From Lytechinus pictus (lineage: Eukaryota > Echinodermata > Echinoidea > Temnopleuroida > Toxopneustidae), in the NCBI RefSeq assembly GCF_037042905.1, contig NC_087253.1, positions 10,893,001 to 10,957,000 on the forward strand: a stretch of DNA of 64,000 nucleotides, given 5' to 3'. The translations under genes were made by a program, and so were the position numbers. The notes beneath the pieces are model-generated. The model saw only the letters and a list, made by a program, of their open reading frames with translations, searched no databases and was not told where the DNA came from. Each line of letters starts with the position of its first letter. Within the stretch, counting starts at the first letter, position 1. Shown in pieces: positions 13,401-25,400 of this stretch.

Positions 13401-16400
13401 TTCACAGATTAAGTATCAACATTAAGCACTATAAAACTGGACAGTGGTCATCGTGGAATATACCACCCGAAACCAGCATGACCAGTATGGGACTAGATAA
13501 TCCCGTCCGACACACTAGGGATCAGCCCCGTCTGCGCACGCTAAAATTTATCATTCTGCGGCTCGCGTGCCAAGAATGAACTTGATTTTTTCTCTTCATT
13601 ACAAAACTCATCGTGAAAAAGATTATCTAACATGGATTACTACACTCCTAAAATGAATTGATATGTATCATTTACACAACAATACGAGATGATAACCCTC
13701 ATTCGGGCGTACAGTTGGTATAGTAGTTCGAATCTAACAATTTTCTGTTAGAAATATAACAATAATTAACCTGATTTTGAAGGTCTGGCATTTCCTCATA
13801 AAGCCGAGAAACAGTAATCTATTAACGTTATCAGGTCGGGAAAATTCTGGTAAATGTAATAAGATATTTTTTTAAACAACAAAAAATTATGGGGATATTG
13901 AAAATAAGGATTTTGAAATGCTATATAAAATTTACGCTATATTTTCATAAATTTTGGCACTTTGCATCACTCATCAAAATGACTGATAATTCGTAATATA
14001 ACAGGCAATTGCCATTAAATTCGGTATGAGTTTGTACACCGATAGTCAGTGTAAATGATAAACATTCATAGCCTTACTAAATTTGAATAATTCCATCAGT
14101 TTGTAGGATTTTAATATCGCAGACATTATGGAGATTGAGCCAAACGATGCTAACAGGCGTTGCTAACAGGGTTGCTAGGCCCGAAAATCCGATTAAGCTC
14201 CGCCCACTTTTTACACTGAGTTGGAGGGATTAACGTACGTGGCACAGAGAGTAGGATCACTTTCATTTTGTTACTCTTTGAGAGAGGTTGTGTTCTGAGG
14301 AGCAAGGAAGAAATGACCCTCAGTTTTAATTAATTTGGAGTTTTCCTACCCACAATGGTGGTGAGTCTATTTTGTATTTTATCAGTATATTTCAGCTTAA
14401 AAAAAGAGAATTATAAAAGGTTATTCTGGTCTGAATTTTTGATCCAGATTTTGTTGTAATAATTTTATCAATCAGAAGCTTGTTTTCTGTAACTTTAATA
14501 GGCATAATTTTACGTTGTAAGTTTTGAACAATTTCCGGCTTTAAATAACTATCACAAATATATTGTAGTGATGGAATGTTTGTATTTCAGTATTTTTCAG
14601 GAATTTATGTGAATTTATGTCAATTTTTCTAGGATTGATACATTTATGCTGATGAATACTATCTAGATATTCTGTCATTGCTTATTAAATAATAAGAAAG
14701 ACATGTATTTATCAAATGATTTATAAAGTAATCATTGAAATGTTACAAATTAGGATTTGCGAATTTTAGATAAGGGGAATTTATTCAATTTTCAAGGGTC
14801 CTTTGGTCAGGGAGCTGTTACCCATGGACAGCCATTTTATTCTGGGGCTTCATCCTTAATAGAAGCCTTCAGTTTTCGTCAGCCCTGAACCAAGATGAGA
14901 TATCCTGAGTATTCAACCCTGAGTTCAGCTTAAATTCTTCTCGACATCATGCGACAGGTCGAAAGCGCGTAGACTTCGGTGACGCCATTCTTCGACAGAT
15001 TTCGTGGATCTCCGATAACCCTCGACACGCGTCATTCTACATGTACGTCATCGGTATTCAAGGTCATCGGATAACCGCTACTTCAGTCAACTTGTCACCA
15101 TTTTTTCACCGACGTCTAATGGACTGCATCCATGATTAATCAGGGAAGTCCTTTAATCTAATAAACCCTTAATATTGTCCGGACAAATTATTATTTCTCC
15201 CATCCATTACCGATTTCTTATATTATTCCACAACTGAAATTCTTAATTGATAAAATCAAACTTCATTTTTTTTTGTCATCTTTTGAAAGTCAATATCATT
15301 TATATGTGAACTCATGTTACATTCATTGTTGAAATTTCCATGGAAATGAATCGTATTTGGAGCGAAATTATATAGTTGTAATAAACAACTTTAAACCGGA
15401 ATGATTATTGTGCAGTGGAATTACTTATGTGTACTTTGACTACATCATAGCTCTCTTCACTTTAAAAAAGAATGCTTGGGGTATGTGAGGTTGTTTATGT
15501 GATTTGGGGTGATTGGTGACCAAATATTTAGGTAAGCAAAACCCAGGTTTGATCCTGACAGCATATATTTTTTTATTTATACATACAAACACTTTGGTGG
15601 TAATATCATTGGATTCTGTTCGAATTCATTTTGAGATCGTTACCACAATTGGTTTTTATCTTTAACATTACCAAGCTCTTATCTTAAAAAAATACTGACA
15701 CTTGATGTGTGTGGTATCTAATATTCTTTATATGGCTTTAAAAAGAAAATATAACAGAATGAAAATAAAAATCTTGCAGACACTTTCAAGATATCCGTTA
15801 CTGAAAAATCATTATTCAATTAATCTTGTTGGGAGATAAACATAACACGTGTAAGTATATGAAATGAAATTAAGATGGTTTTTAAAACCATGTTAAATGT
15901 CACCTCTTTTTGAAGCACTAAATAATGACTTCCAGAGACATTTTTTATCAGGGCTCTATTTTAACAACATCTCAAAAACACAGGTGACAAAAGGGATCTT
16001 CCGGCTCAGATTCTTAAAGCCAAGTCAATGCTAACCTACGCCTTCAATTCAATAACATGACAAAGTCTGGAATGCGAATAAACCTTTACATGATTGTACA
16101 AATTCTGCAGTATGTAGTATGAATATCACACATTACTAGTTTTCAAGAAACTACTATTTTAGGAAGATTGGAAAAAAATGAGTCACATGGCAAATATAAC
16201 TATTTTATTATATGTTTTGCTCATCTCACAGGTTGATTTACATTGAAATGCATCATTTCCCATTATATTAGGACACCTGTTCACATCAGACGAATCACAA
16301 ATGCATTATACAAATTTGACATTTTACAAGAGTATGATATGGAGCATTTCAACAATTAAAAGGGTTCCCAGCTTTCAAGAAAACAAAATTCCCTGATTTT

Positions 16401-19400
16401 TCCCTGACAAAGTTTAAAATTTCCCTGATAATTATTTAAACCCATTCCCAGTTTCGCATGTCTTCTAAGTTGTTGCAGTGAATTACATGTATTTTCAGCA
16501 TAAGAACAATAATGTAAAACTAATCAGTATCACCATAACCAGTCATTCAATGGATGTTGTTTTGATATGCAATAAGATATAGCAGAGTCTGATTGACTAC
16601 CGTGCTTTCGACTTTTGGGCTGATCAAAATTTGTCCCTCGTTTGAGGCATTTTCCCCTGATTTGAGGTATTTTTTTATCAGATTCCCTCAGTTTTCCCTG
16701 ACTGGAAAAAAGTAAGATAATTTTTCCTGATTTCCCTGATGGGCTAGGAACCCTGATAAAAGCTCTTCACACTCTGTATTTGACATTTTACAAGAGTATG
16801 ATATGGAGCATTTACAGAATTAAAGTTCTTTACACTACATGTATGTACTCTCTTTTCCATACCTGGCAAGATGTGGTCTGAATGGACCTTGGTCATCTCT
16901 ACGTATGGAAGATTGTGTTTCAATTGTTCAGGGGTAGGAACGGTGTTGATCCCAGCGCTCTTCTTGTCACCCTGTGCCAAGGATATCAAAGACAAAACAG
17001 AGAAAAAACAATAAGAATATCATTATAGTACAGATTTATTGTATAGCACATATCACATTAAGATATAACATCCCTCTATAATGGTCAGCGACTATGACTG
17101 ATTCACTTAGACGTAAAGGCCCGAAATCACAAAGGTGGTTTTGATAACCCATGGTTGAATCCATGGTTTATGCAGATTTCCTGTTTGAATTACGCTTATT
17201 TACCGCGTATATTAAAAAATGTCCAATGCTGATTGAATGCAAATGAAAGCCTGTTGCCATGGTTTTACGCTATTTTACTCATGAGTCCACCGTTTTGAAT
17301 TAATGAATCCACTCTTCAAACAGTGGACTCATGAATAAAAAAAGCATACTAAACCACGGCAACAGGCGTCAATATGGCGCACTGCAACAAAAGCATGCAT
17401 AAGCATTGGACATTTTCAATATACGCCGAAAATAAGTGTAATTTATTCAGGATATCTGCATAAACCATGGGTTTAACCGATCGTTTTATTAACCACCTTT
17501 GTGAATTCGGGCCACAGTGTTTCCAGTGGAATTGGTTATATACCAGCTTGGCATTGATGCCGCGGAAGCTACTTTGGAAAGTTCCTACGGGAGTTACCTC
17601 AACAGACACAGAAACAGAAACACCTCCTTTAAAATGCATACCAAGTCAAGAAGGGGTTTAAGCCGAGTGGATCCTCTGTAGATCCATTCAGTCTCTGCTC
17701 TCCGTGATGGGGTGGCTGCAAACAGCATGTTAGCAAGACTTCCTTGAACCTCTAGTACTCGAGCATTCCACCTGATAACGAAACCCAAACAGGAAAAAAA
17801 TATTAAAAAGAAACCAAAAATTCCACCTGATAACGAAACCCAAACAGAAAAAAAAGATTAAAAAGAAACCAAAACCCAAGAAGAGAAGCAATCTTACTGG
17901 AAAGAGTAAAATGCGAGGAACAATCCAAAACTTGTTTCATCAAGATCGGTTATCGAATAAGCGAGTTATGGAAGTTTTAAAAGTCTTGTACTTTCTATGG
18001 GGATCCTCAAATTGGCCAACATGCTTCAAAATGGCTAATTTTGTGCACAAATCTCCACTTGTTTTGTACACAAATTTTCAGATTTTCCCCATTATCTTTG
18101 AAATTGCATCTTGCATTCTTCCGAACATAACATATCATGGGATATCTCACACCACATAATAATAATAATAATAGGTATTTATATACATATATTTATATAC
18201 ATATATCAAGGTCAGGAGGAGATAATGTCACTTTCCTATTATGCCTATACAGTGCGTCCCAGAAAAAACGAAACCGAGATTTAGCGATGATTTATCATAA
18301 CTTAGTCACAAATACAATAGACAAATGACCTACCATTGTAAAGCTTAGAATCTCCTCTTTCATCTGAAATTACTTAGATTATTTCTCATTCACGCATGAG
18401 TGAGCAAAAACAATTTGAAGAGGGGATACCAAAAAGTCATTTGGCGGGCTGTATCTGGGTTTCAAAAAGAAAACCCCATTTCTAAAAAGTTCAATATCTG
18501 CTCTTTAATTTGATACCTCAATTACAGAAAATGGTCAAGAAATAGGAAAATTCTGGTTATTTGAAATAAGGCTTGAATTTCAATAATTTCATAAAATGAA
18601 GAGGTTTTACAGGCTAGCGTTCAAACTCACTCGACACTCCGTGTTGTTGACGATCAGCCATGCATGAAGTCTTTTGTTAACCATGCGATAGCTTCTGTGG
18701 GAAACCGGTGAAAACACGTTTATTTAATGAAATTATGGAAATACAAGCATTGTTTCGAGGGAACGTAACTTTTTTACTTCTTGACCATTTTTTGTGATTA
18801 AGGTATCAAATTAAAGAGCAGATATTGAACCTTTTAGGCATGTGATTTTCTTTTTAAAATTCAGATACCCCCCGCCAAATGAGTTTTTGGTATCCTTTCT
18901 TCAAATTGTTTTTGCTCACTCATGCGTGAATGAGGAATAATCTAAGTAATATCAGATGAAAGAGGAGATTTTAAGCTTTACATTGGTAGGTCATTTGTCT
19001 ATTGTATTTGTGATTAAATTATGATAAATCATTGCTAAATCTCGGTTTCGTTTTTTCTGGGACGCACTGTATAATAAATTATCGGTCCATAATATCAATA
19101 TTCTTATTTCATAAAAAAGTGCAAGACTTGTCTACACGTTAAGTGTATTTGCACGCCATGAATGACGTGCACCTGTGCTATATACACTTAACATCACAAT
19201 TACATCACAATTACATGTACACCAGGATTACTTCATCAAGTTCACAAACAACCTGACTTCGGAAGTATCAACAGGCAAACAGACAAAACTTGCTACAAAT
19301 AATACCTTGCATTACATATCAAACAGCTGTGGGCCTATAGCTAATAATAATATTGTCTGGCTTTAATTTTTCAGAGATACCACTTTATATTTCCCTCAGA

Positions 19401-22400
19401 AGACCCATTTGCCCTCTTTAACGCTCGGGCAATATGAGACTACCTCTGGAAATACATGGTATCTCCCTCAAAGCCAATCAATATTATATAGTAATAATCG
19501 ACTTACCATTTGCCATTCCACTCTGTCATGACTAACTGATCCTTCTTCAGGTTGACCATAGCCCTGTCTGGGTATTTATCAAGGTACTCACGGATGAAAT
19601 TCCGTGAGAAAATATCTACATCCGCCCAGACACACGCACCTAACAGATAATTATGAAAGCAAGTGCATGCATATGAATATAGAAAGAACATTGAAACCTA
19701 TCTATAGAGACCATTCAAAGGATACAAGATTGTATTCTAAGGTTGTGTGTTGAAAGTCGACTTGCAAATTCAAAGAGCAACATGAATCATGATTGAAGAC
19801 GTGATTGCAAAACGCCATAGAAGAGAAGCAAAGAGTGCGTTCAATGTTCCCCATTCCTGGTCGTTAAAGTAAACGTATTTCAGATCACGATTAGGAGGAA
19901 AGTTTAAACACCATCAACTCAGATTTTACGACCTTCAGCACTGCAAGTGCAACATTGAACAAGATTGAGATTTGAAACATCTTTAAACTTTCTCTTGCAG
20001 TGGAAGCCTACACAAGCAAACTTAGCAATGAAGCTGCGCCTAAAAAAGCGGGAAATTTAAAAAAGACGATGGACAAATCATCAGCTTTACTGCTATTTGT
20101 GTTTTTGTTCTGTGTTTTGTTTTCAATCATGATTCATGTTGCTGCTTAAATTTGAAAATCGACATTGAACACACCCTATTATGTCTACTTCTTGATGAGG
20201 TGGACATGGCTATCAATGTGACGAGATCAGATTCTGGCAAAACCAACAAAATAATTGCCATGCTTGTAGGCATGAAAATATGAAATCAGGGCCCCGTCTT
20301 TACAAATAGTTGCCATTGATCCAATCAACCACAACTATGGAAAGCCAGCAATGTCAACATCTAAATTGCACGTTTGTTCAAAAGACTATCTAGATGTGAT
20401 TTACATGAATTCATGCATTCATCGTTTTCTTGAAAATTCAGTGTGCTTCTCTTTGTTTACAAAGGACATTGTGCAAATTTTTGTTGAGAAAAAATTATGA
20501 AAATATTGGATTTCAATAGTTGAGGTTGATCGGATCAAACGTAACTCTTGTAAGACAGGGCCCTAACCATTTTATTTGATTTGATTCAATTCGATAGTAG
20601 ACAAATTATCTAGGGCAATTGTAAGAATTATGCATGCACGAGGAACCTTTGGAACAATTCTAAAGGCCGTCACATCGTTCCATACAAGCCTTTCGTGTGG
20701 CTTGCAAGTCACTATTTTTGCAACCTGTAGGTTGCCCGCATGGATAGTATCTCGCATGTACATGTATCTCACACGCAGTTGCCCGCAGAAAACTTTTGTA
20801 CAAGCTCAAAACTTTGCTGCAGGTGAGTTGCGGGCAATCACACGCAACTCACCCGCAAGGTTGCGCAGAGCGATCTAAGATTCTATTTCTAATGATTTTT
20901 TAAATTTCATGGATTTCCTCAAACCTTCACCAATATCTTTTATCCTCATTTCTGCTATTTTTACATTATTAAACTTTTTGTCACTGTGATTTTCCCCTTT
21001 ACACCCAGTGTACTTACTTGAATGGTAGACAATATGGATCTTATCGCATGAAAGATACTGAGCATACCCGTCATCAAAAAACACCAAATATCTGCAACAA
21101 CAACAAAACGTAGAAATTCAAATCTTACATGCTTTTCGAACTACACTTTCTGAACCCAGAACTCATTAAAAGACTTGTCTTTCCCAACCCCACAATACTT
21201 GCTCAGCCACTGTTAGCGTTAATGTGATTGTTAGTTTTGAAAACTGCTTTATTATTGCTGCCAAATGGAAGATAGAATGCTGATTTAATTTTGTTCTTTC
21301 AGATACATTTATCTAGGGAAATGGAATGAAACAAACCTTCCTCTGTTTGTCAACGTTAGAACCTGAGTATGTTATCATCACAAAAAATTCCTTACTGCTA
21401 ATTTACGAATTGAAAGATGATTTCCTAATCTAGACCTTTAATTTTCACTCTCTATATGGATTGAAATATAACAAATCTTCCTCATGAACATTTGAACCTC
21501 AATCTGTTATGATAACAACAAACATTCCTTGCTACCAATTTAAGGATTGAAACTGATTTATCATTATAGACCTTTAATTATAAACACTCAATATGGATTA
21601 AAATATAAAAAATCTTCCTCTATTTATCAACATTAGAAACTCAGTATGTTATGATACCAACAAACATTCCTTGCTACTAATTTGAAGAGTAAAAGCTGAT
21701 TAATATAGCCCATTACTAATCAAAATTTCCAACTCTACATGGATTAAAATAAACAAACCTTCCTCTATTTGTCTTCATCGGGACCTCCGCTATAATTCCA
21801 GCATACATTCCTTTTGTCTTGGCACCCTCCTCCACTAAATAAGAAGCTGAAACAAGTGGAAACTCTCTCTTAGTATCGCCTGCATTATGCGTTTCAATAC
21901 AGCAGCAGTGCTGACTTTGAAAATGACTATAGAATAATCATTCACAAAAAACACCATTTAAATGATAATAAAATACTTAGTCCACTGACCCTACATGACC
22001 TTTGACCAAGATCATGTGACCTGAAACATGATCAGTGGTACTTGATTACCCCAATGTCCAAGTTAAATGCAATAGATCCATCTACTTTCGAAGTCACAGC
22101 TATGATAACATTTAAAAACTTAAAACTGGTTAAGACTTCAGTGTTGATAAGTTCATTGACCCTACACGAACTATAACCTTAATCATGTGACCTGAAACTT
22201 GTGTACATATAAGACGATTAGTGATACTTCATTACCCTTGTGTCCAAGGTTCATGAACTAGATCTATCAACTTTCAAAGTTATTACAACATTTAAAAAAA
22301 ATACCATCAACATGGTCAAAGATTGTTGGTAACTCCTGCACAAAGGGAGTAGTTGTCAGGCCTCAGTAACCACGACAAGCCCACAACCTCAGATTGATAA

Positions 22401-25400
22401 ACCCAAGATTACTCGAAAGATCAAGACTTACCAACTACCCTTATACCCACAGCAAGGTCTGCTGGTTTGGAAGATGTGATGACAGCCAAAAACTTGCTGG
22501 ACAACAGCCGTTTGCGTCCGTGCTCAAATTTCACTTTATACTTTTTCTGAAGACATCAAACGAAAAAGAACATCACGAATATCAATTATTATAATAATAA
22601 TACTAATAATAATAAAGCTTTTTTTCCCAGCATTCCAGTGTGTTGGCTCAGTTGGTAGAGTGTCCGTCTCACTACCGCGAGGTCGGGAGTTCAAGCCCCG
22701 GCCGGGTCACACCAAAACAGATGTTAAAAGATGGCAGTTGCTGCCACCCTGTTCGGCATTCAACAATTTGGGTGATAGTGCAACATCGATCTGGCGCTGC
22801 ACAGTAGATGCCGGGCCCACAATCAATTGGGCAAAATGAATTTTCAGAGAATAGCTACATGTATTTTAGATTCATTTCGAACAATAAATTATGAATTTTT
22901 ACTTTTAATTTTTCTCATTCTCAGAAAACAAACTTCCCAGGTTTTTGAAGTGTTTTGCTTCCCATATTTTTAGCCAAGAGTTGGACTGTGGTCTAAGTTA
23001 ACCCTATCTAGGCCGGGGTATTTTGGGAGTTCATATGGCCGGGGGGGGGGGCCTCCCAGGCCCCCCCTTGAGATCTTGGCCGTCGAACGCGCAATCTCGC
23101 CGAAAATTAGCACGCAGATTTTCTGGGATATAATCTACAAAATTGTATAGTAATTTATTTCATGCGAATTGTTATTAAGTAATTATGCTAATTTATGCAT
23201 AATTAGTATGCGAAATCATACTTTTTCCTCCAACTCCATAAATAAAGCTCCAAATGTTCTAATTTTTGGCATAGAAACTCTTTGTAGTGTTCTTAGCAAG
23301 TTAAAATGAAAAAAATTGTGATATCAGATCAATTTCTTATGTATTATATTGTTTTTTGCAATTTCTTATGTATTTCTTTGTTTTTTTTACCCTTTGTTTT
23401 TTCATTGGGGACTCTTCTAAGATCATAAACAGCATAAAATATATACATTTAGACCAGCAAAACTAAAAATAATCATACATTTATGATTTTTGGTTGAAAA
23501 CACAATTTACGTTGACTTTGTACACGAAATCATGTGTTTTTGAGCAATTTTTGGTCTGAAATGCACTTACATAACGTTGCGTAATTTCGGAACCGCGTAC
23601 CCGGGTGACGCAAAATTGGTCTCAAAAGTTGCGCAAGAGTTGAAAGTAAAAAGTCAGTGAGCAGCGCGGTCAAAAATATCGCGCGACTCGTTGAGGGGGG
23701 GCCTCGGAGGCCCCCCCCCCCCCCCCGCCTAGATAGGGTTAAACAAAATAGGGATATCAGAATACGGGCCTATGAGTACAAGAAAAAGCATAATAAATAG
23801 AGAATCTTACCATTCCTTTATGATGTATAGGAGGTCCAATGAGAATGCCTTGATACCAGAAACTCTCTTCCCCTTTGGCCAATACCTTCTTCCCTTCAAC
23901 AAGCCCTGGCAACCTGCATAATATTATATTAATACCGGTAATAATAACATAGGTATATATACCCAGGGAAGCCACTTCAGTTCTGAAAACTGTTCTCCCG
24001 GCGGGCCCTGCTATTATTATTACCCCCGCTTTAGCTAGGCTGCCTAGGTGCTCAAAGCATTCAAGGAATTTCTTTCTACCTGGTACCCATTCACCTCACC
24101 TGGGTTGAGTGCAGCACAGTGTGGATAAATTTCTTGCTGAAGGAAATTACGCCATGGCTGGGATTCGAACCCGCGACCCTCTGTAACAAAGTCAGAAGAC
24201 TAATCCACTGGGCCACAACGCTCCACATATAATAATACTTTTATATACCGCAAATTGCCTCTAAGCGGTTAAGAGAAAGGAAATATGAAGTATAAAGGAA
24301 ATAGAAATAAAAATACTTATACTGACGATTACGTTTAGCAGAAAACATGTTGCATATACTTGGTTTTTTATTTGATTTGATTTTGATTTGAATTTATTCA
24401 GACAAATATATTTACACGTCTAGGGTTGCCAAACAAGGTTTAGAAAAACCCATCCATGTATGAAGTATGCATCCCAGAATATAAAACAAAATACGTAATG
24501 ACATTAAACAGGAAATACAAATAGGCAAAATATCAAGGCATATAGGTTAAATTTCAAAATGAAAACTACAGCAGGGTAGATGATCATACCAATAACACTT
24601 GGCCTTGTGGACATTCCCATTTCTATATAGCAGCCACTTGCCTACAGTGACCACTAAAACCGATTCACAAAGAGACAGGTTACATTATATTACCCGGAAT
24701 ATACATGTCATGTAGCAGTCACCTGTCTATCGAGGTCATACAGTGTATCTTGTGTCTCTCTTGGGTGGTCATTATAGACAGGTTGAGCAGTACTGTGTAC
24801 TGTACAAAGTCAAACCTGCTATAATGACCACCTGTAAAGAGTGACCACCCGTCTAAATAGACCACAATCTATGTTTTTCTTTTGAGTATTTTTCCCCACT
24901 GAAACATGTATAAAACGAACCTGTGCATAAAGACCATCTGCTCAACTACACAGCTCCCCCCCCCCCCATACGTGGTCTTTCTATAGGTTTCACTGTAAAC
25001 ATATATTTATGCATTATTTATTTATTCAATTCAATTTCAACAAAGTAACCCCATCACTGTTGTTATACCTGGGGCCCTGCAAGGATATTGATATGAAAAC
25101 ATGGCATTGCAGTATGCGGAGGGGCCGGTTTCATAAAGGACTTAGAACTGTTGTAACTTTGCCATTATGGCAGCTATGATAACAGGGCTCAACAGCAGCA
25201 GCTTACCACAATCAAGGTTTCCACGGTTGTGCCATGATGGCAAAGTTAACATGGTTGTAACTCTTTATTAAATGGGCACCATAAGTTTCAATCAATACTT
25301 ACGTTGCTTCATCATCTCCAAACATCATTTCTTCTCCTTCCATCAGATGAGCATCATAGTCAGCCCCATGGATCAGTTGAACTCCTTGACGAACCTTTCC

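Noticed and set aside
22639-22715. tRNA gene
   Set aside because: Box A/B-like sequences are present but acceptor stem and anticodon arm do not form a credible tRNA; the attached body fits a SINE. The same applies to the tRNA-like heads at 7980-8075 and 24130-24226.
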